Notes: generated from the letters alone by a model not told the origin. A DNA stretch of 64,000 nt from Neobacillus cucumis (GCF_016908975.1 NZ_JAFBEX010000009.1:204951-268950); one strand, 5' to 3'. Numbered from the stretch's first letter, positions 17,676-26,440 are shown. Program-made: numbers and translations.

Positions 17676-18158
17676 TCAGACCGTTAAATCATTTTCTGAT
17701 TTGATATCAATTGCTTCTTGTAAAAGTTTTTGGAGAACAGCCGCAAAGACTGCGATAACCATCGAGGCGAAAGGAACAACCAATCCGATAAAGATAACTC
17801 CTGGTGCGTCGTCTACTTCCGCAAAGATATAAAAGAGTGGCCAAACTAGAACATGTAAAATACTGATGGTGATGGCACAGTATTTGATTTTCTTTAAAGC
17901 TTTCACAGATAAATCGGAGAAAGCATTATTTTTGTCAATATAGCGTAAGAGTTTGAAAGCCTGATACAAAGCAAAGTAAAAAGGGATCGCCGAAGCATCA
18001 AGAACGATGAATACGAGATATTTTATTAAAGCAAACTCTGGAAGCAATTTTGCTGCAAGATTCGCCATCTCAGGCACCAAAAAGATGCACAGAGCAAGAA
18101 CTGGGATTCCTAAAAAAATAACAGCTATTTTTAAAAACAACGTTGTTACTTTTTCCAT
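17676..18158 (-). CDS. yoaS: DUF2975 membrane protein (YoaS-like)
   Basis: 160 aa starting MEKVTTLFLK; GAGGTG precedes the ATG at 18158. Four membrane helices with the DUF2975 pattern (YLVFIVLDASAIPFYFALYQAFKLLRYIDKNNAFSDLSVKALKKIKY, where only the YIDKNNAFS hinge is strictly typical). These proteins are nearly always paired with a small XRE regulator, as here. Function unknown; a membrane sensor or ligand for the regulator is an inference. First gene of the three-gene operon. Confidence 0.85.
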   Translation of the reverse strand: MEKVTTLFLKIAVIFLGIPVLALCIFLVPEMANLAAKLLPEFALIKYLVFIVLDASAIPFYFALYQAFKLLRYIDKNNAFSDLSVKALKKIKYCAITISILHVLVWPLFYIFAEVDDAPGVIFIGLVVPFASMVIAVFAAVLQKLLQEAIDIKSENDLTV

Positions 18159-18559
18159 AAAAAGCACCTCACCTATTTTTCTGATTTTGATTTTAATATA
18201 AAATTTATCGTTTTACAATAAAAATATATTAATTTAAATAACATTTTTGTTGTATGGTAGGTTTTTGTTTTAAGAAGAAATAGCATTCTGTATTTGGCAA
18301 TTAAGTAAAGGCATGATCTTCTATGAATGTAAAAAAAGCCAAAAATACGCAAGTGGTGAATAAAAACTTGCATATTTTAGACTCTTTAATTTAGTTCCTT
18401 ATATTTTAAAGCTACCCGTCAAGTATCTTGGGTTCAAAAATATTTTGTATAATCTTTTAGTTTTGTGTAGAAAAATGATGAAAAAAACTTCTATATAGCT
18501 TGTCCCTTTTCTAATACAATTATTTTGAGAATATTCCGAAATACGGAAGGAGAAAAGGG
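18159..18559. other. divergent promoter region
   Basis: Contains the upstream region of the yoaS operon and of the amine oxidase gene. The only structure seen is the type B hairpin repeat at 18331-18385. Confidence 0.4.
18331..18385. repeat. hairpin repeat type B, copy 2
   Basis: AAGCCAAAAATACGCAAGT pairs imperfectly with ACTTGCATATTTTAGACTT around GGTGAATAAAA. It lies in the divergent region and could act as an operator (ARG-box-like core GTGAATAAAAACTTGCAT) or be a mobile repeat. Confidence 0.4.
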
Positions 18560-20152
18560 ATGGCACATACTCCTATTTTTCGTATGTTAAAGAGAGCGGC
18601 AAATGAAGCAGTTCAAGCTTTTGAGAAAGAAAACCTTGAACACAATGGTTACAGTCGCAGGAAATTTCTAAAAGGAGCAGCTGTTTTAACCGCTGCGGCA
18701 ACAGTACCATCCTTTGTGCGGAATTTTGATACCCATACGGCCATGGCGTCGTCTGGTTCTGGTTCTCGCATCGCAATTGTAGGTGGTGGTTTAGCAGGAT
18801 TAACCTGTGCATATCGTCTCAAGCAAGCTGGATACAGTTCGGAAATATACGAAGCATCAAACCGGCTTGGAGGAAGATGCTGGACGATAAGAAATCATGT
18901 CGATCAAGGACAAATTGCAGAGCATGGCGGTGAATTGATTGACCAAGGACACAAACAGGTTCGGCAGCTTGCCTAGGAGCTAGGGCTACAACTGGATAAC
19001 CTTGACCAGGCAGAACAAAACGGTACGGAAATACTTAGTTATTTTAATAAAAGTCCATACACATTCGAACAGTCAACGAACGATTTAAAAGGGATTTGGC
19101 AGCAACTTCATAAAGATTTTGTTGCTGCGGGATATCCCACAACCTATAATAGCTACACAAAACGAGGCTGGGAACTCGATCATATGTCCATCATTGATTG
19201 GATAAATATGTACGTCCCGGGTGGCGCAAACTCGAATCTGGGAAAGTTATTGGACGTTGCATACAATATCGAATTCGGCGCCGAATCGAGCGAACAAAGC
19301 GCATTAAGTCTTCTCTATTTACTGGCATTCTCAGGACAGGGACAAATGAGAATATTCGGTCCGTCAAATGAAAAGTACCACATTCGTGGAGGAAATGACC
19401 AAATCGCACAATTGCTATCACAGAAACTTCAAAGCCAGATCCAATTAAACTCTGCATTGACCGCCATTAAGCTTAATCCGGACAAATCATATTCATTAAC
19501 CTTCAGGAAGGATTCGGGCTATATTGAGGTAATAGCAGACCAAGTAGTAATAGCCGTTCCTTTTTCCAAATTACGTAGTGTTGATTATTCAAAAGCAAAC
19601 TACAAGCCTGTTAAGCAAATCGCTATTCAGGAATTACAAATGGGAACAAATACTAAATTACATGTCCAATTCAAGGAACGTTATTGGCAAAATTTTGGTT
19701 GCAATGGGGAGACTTTTTCAGACAGAGGCTTCCAAAATACGTGGGAGGTATCTAGAGCCCAGTCCGGCAACAACGGAATTCTTGTAAATTTCACCGGAGG
19801 GAAAATCGGTGCGAATTTTACCAATTGGGCAGACCCGAATAAAGCAGCTAATGTATTTCTCAATCAAATTGATCCATAAATGCCGGGGATAAAGAATAAG
19901 ATACATCCTAATGTAGCCCCAATGGTTGATAATTGGAAGGGGTATGCTTATACATTGGGTTCATACGCCTATTACGGAGTCGGACAATATACAAAATTTG
20001 TAGGTGTTGAAAGTGAGCCAGAAGGCAATTGTCATTTTGCAGGAGAACACACCTCACTCGATTTCCAAGGCTATTTAAATGGTGCAGTAGAATCTGGAGA
20101 ACGTGCTGCAAATGAAATTTTAAAGGTATTTAAAACTGCAGTAGCTAATTAA
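18560..20152 (+). pseudogene. Tat-exported flavin monoamine oxidase, two in-frame stops
   Basis: One reading frame of 531 codons broken only by TAG at 18974-18976 and TAA at 19877-19879. The N-terminus has a twin-arginine signal (SRRKFLKGAAVLTAAATVP, about residues 33-51), followed by the FAD-binding motif IAIVGGGLAGLTCAYRLKQ and EIYEASNRLGGRCWT. The C-terminal FAD part (HFAGEHTSLDFQGYLNGAVESGERAA) is intact. The first stop replaces a likely Gln codon (CAG to TAG in QLA-x-ELGL). Length and all motifs are otherwise normal, so loss is recent. The family (flavin amine oxidase, YobN-like) oxidises amines or amino acids; the substrate is unknown. Start after GGAGAAAAGGG. A tatA gene follows 178 bp downstream. 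Confidence 0.85.
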
Positions 20153-20330
20153 AAAGTAACAAACACTCTTACTGGATAAGATTATCGTGTGGCGTTATGA
20201 GGACGAAAATCTTATTACCATTGAAAATGATTATCTAACTATCAGCAATTTTGATATACGAAGTGAAAAAATAATATATAAATACTTAGAACATTATAAG
20301 ACTAATAACATAATTAGAGGAGGTATACCA

Positions 20331-20525
20331 ATGTTTTCGAATATAGGAATACCAGGGTTAATTTTAATATTAGGGCTTGCGTTAATCATTTTCGGTCCAA
20401 AAAAGCTGCCTGAGGTTGGGAAAGCTTTCGGACAAACGTTAAGAGAATTTAAAAATTCAGCTCGTGAGCTTACAGAAGATGTGATAACCGACAATGAAGA
20501 TGAAAAGAAAAAGTTGACAAAATAA
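20331..20525 (+). CDS. tatA: Sec-independent translocase protein TatA
   Basis: 64 aa starting [27 protein letters not shown] lies 7 nt before this ATG, so the upstream in-frame stretch from 20187 is not coding. Typical TatA: one membrane helix, the hinge [20 protein letters not shown], then an acidic/charged tail. It forms the pore-like component that carries folded proteins with twin-arginine signals. Its place directly after a Tat substrate gene suggests a dedicated partner, as in TatAd-PhoD of B. subtilis; no tatC is present here. Confidence 0.93.
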   Translation: MFSNIGIPGLILILGLALIIFGPKKLPEVGKAFGQTLREFKNSARELTEDVITDNEDEKKKLTK

Positions 20526-20630
20526 TGGTGGTGCGGAAGTAGGAAATTAATCTGCGCCGAAAACCTACCAATGGTACCATATTAATAAATGGTTCTCACT
20601 CTCCCCCCTTTTAAATAAAAACATCCGATT

Positions 20631-20668
20631 AAAATGCTGCAGTCCAAAAAGACTGCAGCATTTTTAAC
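20631..20668 (+). terminator. intrinsic terminator of tatA
   Basis: AAAATGCTGCAGTC / GACTGCAGCATTTT around CAAAAA, then T-run. A strong, perfect hairpin. Confidence 0.85.
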
Positions 20669-20691
20669 TTAATAAAATAAGGTGTTATTTC

Positions 20692-21185
20692 TTAAACCAT
20701 TGATTTGACTATACCTACTACTCTACTTTGAGGAATTGTTGGATCATGCAGAACAACGAATGCTTTCGAAAATCTGTCCAAATACGTTTTTTCAGGGGAT
20801 TTTGGTGTAAGAATTATGAGCTTCCTTTTTGGTTCACTCTCATACAAATCAAACACTTTTACTTTCCGATGTTCGTCCAATGCGCTGTCAAACTCATCAA
20901 GTACAATAAATCCAGGTGTTGTTTGGAGATTTTGCAAAAGTGCTAGCGCAAAAAGCAGGGAGCTCAGTGATTCCTCTCCACCCGATACCCCTTTGCCGAC
21001 TCGGCTCCCTTTGCTTTAATACTCACATCTTCCATGGAGCCACGGTGCCCTTTCCTTTCGAGCTTTGATATACAAATGAAAATGGGTCCGTTGTCTCCAA
21101 TCTTAATACGAGTCCCAACTAATCTCTCCTTCAAATTGGAACTGACTCATATAAAATTTAAACCGCTGCTGCAGCTCTAGGACAC
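20692..21185 (-). pseudogene. C-terminal remnant of an SMC-like ATPase
   Basis: The intact last part encodes KGVSGGEESLSSLLFALALLQ (ABC signature), FIVLDEFDSALDEHRK (Walker B and D-loop) and ILTPKSPEKTYLDRFSKAFVV. Upstream pieces in two other frames read LQQRFKFYMSQFQFEGEIS and HRGSMEDVSIKAKG, the expected preceding residues of a large coiled-coil SMC-type AAA protein. So at least two frameshifts and a stop separate the pieces, and the N-terminal Walker A and coiled coil are absent. It is a dead fragment of a DNA-repair-like ATPase. Confidence 0.7.
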
Positions 21186-21247
21186 ACATATTAATGGTTG
21201 TTTTAGTTGATCCTTGAGATTAGTGAATTTTTCTACAATCAATGCTG

Positions 21248-21706
21248 CTACAATAATTGTTTCTCAAAACAGTAAACAGTTTTACCTCGCCAATTACTAT
21301 TACCATAAAACTTAAATCCTAACGATTTCCAAAACTTTATTGCAATCAAATTTCCTTGTAAGACACCAATACGAACTTTATAAAATTTTTGTTTTTTTAA
21401 CTTATCCTCAAAAGAAGCATAAGCCTTTTTTCCATATCCTAAAGAATGAAAATCACCTTTAATCATTAGTAAACCTATCCACGGCTGGTTGTCTTTAGGA
21501 TTATTATTGAGAAAATCAATTATTCCAATGTACTTATTTTCCATTATTATTAAGAAACTATCACTTATTGTGTTAAGAAATTCACTGCTTACTTCTTCTT
21601 TCGACCTTAAAGGATTTCCATTTTCCAAAATGTTATATGTTGAATTTGAATTAACAATTTCCAATGCTAATTCTATTGAATTTTCTGTAATTGGCTCAAA
21701 AATCAT
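21248..21706 (-). CDS. GNAT family N-acetyltransferase
   Basis: 152 aa with the GNAT order: strand YIGIIDFL, central PWIGLLMIKGDFHSLGYGKKAYASFEDKL (acetyl-CoA loop in the degenerate form HSLGYGKKA), and the C-terminal NLIAIKFWKSLGFKFYGN motif. GAAAGGGGAGTAAATTT precedes the ATG. Cytosolic; the substrate is unknown. Monocistronic. Confidence 0.85.
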   Translation of the reverse strand: MIFEPITENSIELALEIVNSNSTYNILENGNPLRSKEEVSSEFLNTISDSFLIIMENKYIGIIDFLNNNPKDNQPWIGLLMIKGDFHSLGYGKKAYASFEDKLKKQKFYKVRIGVLQGNLIAIKFWKSLGFKFYGNSNWRGKTVYCFEKQLL

Positions 21707-21807
21707 TAAAATTTACTCCCCTTTCAAAAAAAATGATACTATATTCAATCAAAAAGGAAATAAATTTTTTTTTGTGTATCAAATTAAAAGTTGGTCGTTC
21801 TTATTCA

Positions 21808-21855
21808 AATAAACTCCCAGTTAGTATAAAGGATTGCTGCTGCAATCCCTTGTTC
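21808..21855 (-). terminator. terminator-tail repeat copy
   Basis: Contains AACTCCCAGTTAGTATAAA (conserved tail) and the hairpin GGATTGC-TGCT-GCAATCC. Read on the minus strand, hairpin then tail, it ends the tiny ORF at 21863-21934. Confidence 0.55.
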
Positions 21856-21862
21856 CAATTGA

Positions 21863-21934
21863 CTATTTATCCTTAATGACAACCTTAGCAATTACTCCTC
21901 CAACAATAGAAAATACACCAGTAAAGATAATCAT
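21863..21934 (-). CDS. possible 23-aa membrane peptide
   Basis: MIIFTGVFSIVGGVIAKVVIKDK: one hydrophobic helix with a basic end. There is no clear ribosome site and an in-frame stop lies directly upstream. In its favour, a minus-strand terminator-tail element follows at once. It could be a remnant. Confidence 0.25.
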   Translation of the reverse strand: MIIFTGVFSIVGGVIAKVVIKDK

Positions 21935-22007
21935 CTAAAAGGTTTAAGTCCAAGTAAACGCATATCTATTTCTGTGTCAGTAAAAAATATGGAAGAGGTG
22001 AGTACAA

Positions 22008-23012
22008 ATGGAAAATAATCATTTAAAACTTACATCTTCCGAAATAGGAACACTATGGGGAGAGTATGTAAACGGATCGATGACCGAGATAGTAAATAGG
22101 TATATGCTTTCTATTTTGGAAGACGAAGAGGTGAAAAATGTTTTTGAAATTGCCATTGAAACATGGGAAAAGCAAAAGAAGCAGCTTGTTTACTTCATGG
22201 AGAAAGATGGTTTTCCAGTTCCGTATGGATTTACCGAGTCCGATCTTAATAAGGGTGCAGATAGATTGTTTTCTGACACATTCTGCTTAAATTATTTACA
22301 TATAATGACGATACATGGTTTGTTGGGTCATACCACTGCTTTAAGTGTTTCTGTCAGAAAGGACCTACGGGAATTTTACAATTCATGTGATAATGATGCA
22401 AAAAGGATGTACGATTTAACCATTGAGTTATTGCTTAAAAAAGGAAAATTCCAACGAGATCCCTATTTCTATCCTAAAGAGAACCCTGAATATATTTCCA
22501 CCAAAGATTTTACTGATGGATTCTTTGGAAAAGGGAGACTTTTATCTGCTACAGAAATAATCAGTATTTCTCTTAACATTAAAAAAAGCATTATGGCAAA
22601 AACTCTTTCAATCGGGTTCAGTCAAGTCGCTGAATCGGAAGAAATAAGAAAGTTTTTTGAGGAAATAGGAAAAAAGGCAGATGATAACATACAAGCCCTT
22701 GCAAGTATTTTGCACAAGGATAATTTGCCCGTTCCAATGTCGTGGGAATCAGAGGTTACAACGTCACAGGACTCTCCTTTTTCAGATAAATTAATGTTGT
22801 ATCATATGGGTTTCTTGGGTCAAACTGCACAAGTATATTACGGTACAGGTCTAGCAGGAGCCATGCGAACAGACCTAGCTGTCGTTTATGAAAAGACAAT
22901 TCTAAAAACATTAACATTGACAAAAAGTTGGTTCGATATTATGGTGGAAAACAAATGGTTAGAACAGCCACCACTTGCTCCCAATAGAAAAGAACTTGCA
23001 CAAGATAAATAA
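22008..23012 (+). CDS. DUF3231 family protein (copy 2 of 3)
   Basis: 334 aa, two DUF3231 halves: KLTSSEIGTLWGEYVNGSM at the N-terminus and LSATEIISISLNIKKSIMAKTLSIGFSQVAES at about 178. The conserved block SPFSDKLMLYHMGFLGQ lies at about 258. It is the most diverged of the three copies. Start after GAAGAGGTGAGTACAA. Soluble and helical; function not established, probably spore-related by family distribution. Ends in a strong terminator. Confidence 0.8.
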   Translation: MENNHLKLTSSEIGTLWGEYVNGSMTEIVNRYMLSILEDEEVKNVFEIAIETWEKQKKQLVYFMEKDGFPVPYGFTESDLNKGADRLFSDTFCLNYLHIMTIHGLLGHTTALSVSVRKDLREFYNSCDNDAKRMYDLTIELLLKKGKFQRDPYFYPKENPEYISTKDFTDGFFGKGRLLSATEIISISLNIKKSIMAKTLSIGFSQVAESEEIRKFFEEIGKKADDNIQALASILHKDNLPVPMSWESEVTTSQDSPFSDKLMLYHMGFLGQTAQVYYGTGLAGAMRTDLAVVYEKTILKTLTLTKSWFDIMVENKWLEQPPLAPNRKELAQDK

Positions 23013-23014
23013 GA

Positions 23015-23045
23015 TATACCCCTCATTAGTGAGGGGTATATTTTT
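23015..23045 (+). terminator. intrinsic terminator
   Basis: TATACCCCTCA / TGAGGGGTATA followed by TTTTTAA, directly after the DUF3231 gene. Confidence 0.85.
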
Positions 23046-23216
23046 AATTAACTTTTTAATTTAAGGGATAATTTCAACATAAAGTACTTATTTTCTTCTT
23101 ATGCTAACCTTCCCCGTTATTACTAAAACTTCACCTAAAAAACGTCAATCCTTCTTGGATCAAAGTACAATACTTCACCATATCGTCCCAGTTAATAAAA
23201 AATATCATTTATTATT

Positions 23217-23576
23217 TCACTTAGGTTTCTCCCCGAATTTTTTGCCGAAATTCTCCATCAAATCAAGTATTGGGATAAATTCACGCCCTTTAGTTGTCAA
23301 TGAATATTCTACACGTGGAGGTACTTCAGGAAAAACCTCTCGTTTAATTAATCCATCCGTTTCTAATTCTCTCAACTGTTTTGTAAGAGAACCTTGTGAA
23401 ATGTCCCATAAAAAAGCTTTAATTTCACTATAACGACGTTCTTTTGTTTTTAAAAACCAAAGAATAAGATACTTCCAGCGTCCTGAAAGCATATTTTGGG
23501 TATACGCAATACCATAAACGTCTCTTTGCTCCTTAATAAACTCTTTTTCAAATCCATCCTTGCATATTCTAGCCAT
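23217..23576 (-). CDS. HxlR-type winged-helix regulator
   Basis: 119 aa. Family pattern: an early Cys (ICKDGF), LSGRWKYLILWFLKTKERRYSEIKAFL, ISQGSLTKQLRELETDGLIKRE and PRVEYSLTTKGRE. HxlR/DUF24 regulators often sense electrophiles or oxidants through a conserved N-terminal Cys, which is present (Cys5). Divergent from the reductase at 23807 across a 230-bp gap, so it probably controls that gene (inference). Confidence 0.9.
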   Translation of the reverse strand: MARICKDGFEKEFIKEQRDVYGIAYTQNMLSGRWKYLILWFLKTKERRYSEIKAFLWDISQGSLTKQLRELETDGLIKREVFPEVPPRVEYSLTTKGREFIPILDLMENFGKKFGEKPK

Positions 23577-23806
23577 ACTTACATCCCTTTTCTTCTATAA
23601 AGTACAAAAAAGTGTACTATATCATTTTTTATTGTCTACTTTAAAAGTAGAAGTAATGTATTTATTATATTATTCATCAGCAAAACACTCAATTACCTTA
23701 ATGCTTGCAAAAAGAGGAATGTTGACAATTTCGCTTGAGGCAATTGGAAAATTCTATAGCTGATATTGAATCATAATCAAACAAAATAATATTAGGAGGA
23801 ACAAAA

Positions 23807-24529
23807 ATGAGATTTGGAATTATAGGTGCAGGACCTATAGGGACAATTATTTCTAAAAAATTAGTTAAGAATGGACATGATGTGAAAATTGCAGATGCTA
23901 GAGGAATTGAACATTTAGAAGGAAAAATGATTGCTGGAACACCTGTGAGTGCAGAAGATGTAATAACAAATATTGATGTTCTTATAATATCTATCCCTTT
24001 TCATGTAATGCCAAGCATTCGCAACATTGTAGATAAAGCTGGAGCGGAAGTAATCGCTGTAGACACTTCAAATTATTATCCTTTTAGAGACAATAGAATT
24101 GAAGAAATTGAGAACGGGATGGTTGAAAGTGTTTGGGTTTCAAATCAATTAGGTAGACCTATTATTAAAGCTTTAAACAATCAATTAGCTTATACTTTAG
24201 AAAATAAAGGAACCCCCGAAGGTACTAGTGGTCGCATTGCCATGGCGATTGCTGGTAATGACCTATCACAAAAACAAATAATCATGGACGTAGTAAACGA
24301 GCTAGGATTCGATGCAGTTGATTGTGGTTCTTTAAGTGATTCGTGGAGACAACAGCCAGGAACTCCTGCATACTGCACAGAACTAACAAAAGAGGAACTA
24401 ACGGAAACATTGAAAAAGGCAAATAAAGAAAAAGCCCCATTCCTACGGGATAAGGCAATGGAGAAGTTTTCAGCTGGATTTTCACATAAAGATATTGTGA
24501 ATCTAAACAGAGAAACATATAATTCATAA
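23807..24529 (+). CDS. NADPH-dependent F420 reductase-like dehydrogenase
   Basis: 240 aa. Rossmann motif GIIGAGPIGTIISKKLVKNGHDVKIADARG (only the first glycines GxGxxG are diagnostic), followed by IDVLIISIPFHVMP and IAVDTSNYYPFRD, typical of the F420-dependent NADP oxidoreductase / NAD(P)-binding_2 group. F420 itself is not known in most Bacillaceae, so an NADPH-dependent reductase of another substrate is more likely. Start after TTAGGAGGAAC. Divergent from an HxlR regulator, which suggests a stress-inducible detoxification enzyme. Confidence 0.8.
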   Translation: MRFGIIGAGPIGTIISKKLVKNGHDVKIADARGIEHLEGKMIAGTPVSAEDVITNIDVLIISIPFHVMPSIRNIVDKAGAEVIAVDTSNYYPFRDNRIEEIENGMVESVWVSNQLGRPIIKALNNQLAYTLENKGTPEGTSGRIAMAIAGNDLSQKQIIMDVVNELGFDAVDCGSLSDSWRQQPGTPAYCTELTKEELTETLKKANKEKAPFLRDKAMEKFSAGFSHKDIVNLNRETYNS

Positions 24530-24672
24530 TTTAGGAAACCCATAACGATTATTGTTCATTGCTCTGGTATCCAATTTTTAAATTAGATAGAAGACATAGG
24601 AAATTGGGAACCAAAAATAGTGATGCGAGCCAACCCTTTTTGTTCAACTATTTCCCCCGTTCGATAAAACTC

Positions 24673-24712
24673 AAATGACCCCTAGAGAATAATCCATCCC
24701 TAAGGGTCATTT
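24673..24712. terminator. bidirectional terminator
   Basis: AAATGACCCCTA and TAAGGGTCATTT pair around AGAGAATAATCC..., between the convergent reductase and DUF1003 genes. Confidence 0.65.
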
Positions 24713-24719
24713 ATCTTAT

Positions 24720-25265
24720 TCATTCATTCGATTGTTTAGAATCTTGTAGAAGCTTCTTAATTTCCATTAGTTCTCCTTCCATTCGGTGAAGGTGTTTTTG
24801 CACATCGTCAATCTCCTGCTCTGCTTTATAGTTAATGGCGAAGTCAATAATTGACTCGTGCTTATCCCGTGCTGCCTGCCGGTTTTGGCTCATCATAATT
24901 ACAGGAGCTTGGAATGCTGCTATAAAGGATAGGCACAGATTCAGTAAAATAAATGGCGGTTTATCAAAATGGAATCGAGTAAACGACAAAGTGTTCCATA
25001 ATATCCAAACGAACAAGAAGCTTGCAAAATAAATAATAAATTTCCAGCTACCACCGAAGGCTGCGATTCGATCTGCCAAACGATCAGACCAGCTTGTTTT
25101 TCTTTGGTATGCTTCATCTAAGTTGGTTAGAATACTCTTCTCATAACTATCCACTAGCCGATCAATCCGGCGAGTATTTTCCTGATTCAACTCAATATCA
25201 AAGCCCTGAATTTGGGCAGCTTCCTTACCTTGCGGTTTTTTTATAAATAATAACCTTTTTGACAT
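24720..25265 (-). CDS. DUF1003 membrane protein
   Basis: 181 aa. The N-terminal 75 aa are soluble (LDEAYQRKTSWSDRLADRIA), followed by the DUF1003 core: two membrane helices (FIIYFASFLFVWILWNTL and PFILLNLCLSFIAAFQAPVIMMSQNRQA, where the FDKPPFILLN and APVIMMSQNRQ signatures are visible), then a coiled-coil tail (DDVQKHLHRMEGELMEIKKLL). Function unknown. AGGGAGG lies 8 nt before the ATG. Upstream lie a 43-codon ORF, a terminator and an M-box magnesium riboswitch, so expression should rise when Mg2+ is low. That makes a role in Mg2+ homeostasis likely (inference from control, not from sequence). Confidence 0.88.
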   Translation of the reverse strand: MSKRLLFIKKPQGKEAAQIQGFDIELNQENTRRIDRLVDSYEKSILTNLDEAYQRKTSWSDRLADRIAAFGGSWKFIIYFASFLFVWILWNTLSFTRFHFDKPPFILLNLCLSFIAAFQAPVIMMSQNRQAARDKHESIIDFAINYKAEQEIDDVQKHLHRMEGELMEIKKLLQDSKQSNE

Positions 25266-25284
25266 TCTAACTACCTCCCTGTTA

Positions 25285-25416
25285 TCAGGCAGTCAGATCC
25301 AACTTTATCCCATAGGAGAGGAGCTGAAGCCACTCTCTAATATGGTTTTTATTAAATCCGACTGCCAAAAGCCTAGCTGGTTCTGGCTCCGGTTCAAATG
25401 AACTTCGACCATTCAT
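25285..25416 (-). CDS. 43-aa leader ORF with Glu-Pro alternation
   Basis: MNGRSSFEPEPEPARLL... continues through a helical segment (NKNHIREWLQLLSYG) to LDLTA and TGA. It starts after GAGAGGGGGGGAG with 7 nt spacing, as good as any gene here, and ends 19 bp before the DUF1003 ATG. It lies downstream of the M-box terminator, so it is read only when the riboswitch is open. Alternating acidic and proline residues right after the start are the feature of E. coli MgtL (EPDPTP), which destabilises ribosomes at low Mg2+. It could therefore be a second, translational Mg2+ sensor, or a small regulatory protein. No homologue is known to me. Confidence 0.6.
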   Translation of the reverse strand: MNGRSSFEPEPEPARLLAVGFNKNHIREWLQLLSYGIKLDLTA

Positions 25417-25511
25417 AGAATGGCTCCCCCCCTCTCAAGAATCAATTTTATGACTCTATAGTTTACTCATCTTGCTAAAGACTTGTCACTGCAAATGTCC
25501 AAGCTCTACAA

Positions 25512-25550
25512 ATAAAAATGCCCTTCAGCACAGCTGAAAGGCATCGTTTT
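25512..25550 (-). terminator. riboswitch-controlled intrinsic terminator
   Basis: On the minus strand GATGCCTTTCAG / CTGAAGGGCAT form a strong stem followed by TTTTATTTG. It lies about 40 nt after the M-box aptamer and 100 nt before the leader ORF, as expected for the expression platform of a transcriptional OFF switch. Confidence 0.85.
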
Positions 25551-25584
25551 GCACACTTAATTAAGGAATGCAAAAAAAACGAAT

Positions 25585-25750
25585 CCCCCCAACCGAGCTT
25601 TGGCACTATACGACGTAAAAGAACCTTCGTCCTTTAGCCACGTTAAGAAGAGCCTTAGTCCGGCAATTCCGTTCAACCCATTGGCATCTTTCGATGTTTC
25701 CGGGCAGTGGCCTGTGTTCGTATAGGAGCCTCACCTAACGAGGACATCTT
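25585..25750 (-). ncRNA. M-box (ykoK) magnesium riboswitch
   Basis: Read on the minus strand: CGTTAGGTGAGGCTCCTATA, then CACTGCCCGGAAACATCGAAAG, ATGCCAATGGGTTGAACGGA, CCGGACTAAGG, and finally GTCGTATAGTGCCAAAGCTCGG. These are the conserved blocks of the M-box aptamer in the right order. The CTATACGA/TCGTATAG helix closes as in the known structure. M-boxes bind Mg2+ and usually control mgtE, corA or mgtA; here the downstream genes are a small leader ORF and DUF1003. Confidence 0.93.
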
Positions 25751-26163
25751 TAATTCATTGTCATCTTACAACAGCACGTTATAAAATCGCCAGTGTGGCC
25801 CTTCATTCCTCGAAATGGGTAAATGTCTCAGTCTTGGACAATACAAGAAGAATAATATGGAATTGTGATATAAAAAGGGCTGTAAAATCTTTAAAGAGGA
25901 TGTTCTTTTGAAAAATAAAGAGGTATGTGCCTTTGTGAAAGGTCTATTGGCTAGGAATGTTCATCTTTACAAAGAGACGGTTTACCTTTTTTAAATAGAA
26001 ATTACCGCCCCAAAAGTGTTATCCTGCCTTATTAGAAAAAATTACGGACTATTATTTTGAAAGCTAAAAATAAATTAAAAACGGTAACTATGTGAGGGAT
26101 ATGAATGGAAATAGAACAAAATTAATAAATTAACAAAAAACTCTAAAGAAAGCAGGTGGAAAT

Positions 26164-26361
26164 ATGAATCCAGACATGAGAGCCTATATGCTTTATCATT
26201 ATGGAACAGGATATATTCCATATCCTTACGGAACCCATATGGGATATGGATACACAGTCCCATTGTCATTGTACCATCATTACCATCCTCACTATCATCC
26301 TCATTATAACCATGGGGGAGGCCCAATTTTTTCCGTGCCCATGGGGGCGCGGGTTCGGTAG
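26164..26361 (+). CDS. Tyr/His/Gly/Pro-rich 65-aa protein (copy 1)
   Basis: MNPDMRAYMLYHYGTGYIPY..., then GTHMGYGYTVPLSLYHHYHP and repeated HYHPHY units, ending GGGPIFSVPMGARVR. No membrane segment or known domain. The composition (Tyr and His above half in places) resembles spore-coat and coat-assembly proteins, but this is only a guess. Start after GAAAGCAGGTGGAAAT. A nearly identical gene is at 55918. The reverse-strand frame 26075-26395 is a shadow. Confidence 0.65.
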   Translation: MNPDMRAYMLYHYGTGYIPYPYGTHMGYGYTVPLSLYHHYHPHYHPHYNHGGGPIFSVPMGARVR

Positions 26362-26410
26362 CAAAATGTGGAAACTTATTAACGTAAAATCCCAATTGGA
26401 AGTTTAAAAA

Positions 26411-26440
26411 GTATCAGCTGCATATGCAGCTTTTTTTTAT
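26411..26440 (+). terminator. intrinsic terminator of the Tyr/His-rich gene
   Basis: AGCTGCATATGCAGCT is self-complementary and is followed by a run of eight T. An equal hairpin follows the second copy. Confidence 0.75.

Noticed and set aside
18974..19879. Stop-codon recoding (pyrrolysine or selenocysteine) in the amine oxidase
   Set aside because: One stop is TAG and the other TAA, no UGA, no SECIS-like element; mutations or errors are simpler.
26075..26395. Reverse-strand frames over the Tyr/His-rich genes (also 55871-56149)
   Set aside because: They lack ribosome sites and are mirror frames of the low-complexity plus-strand gene.
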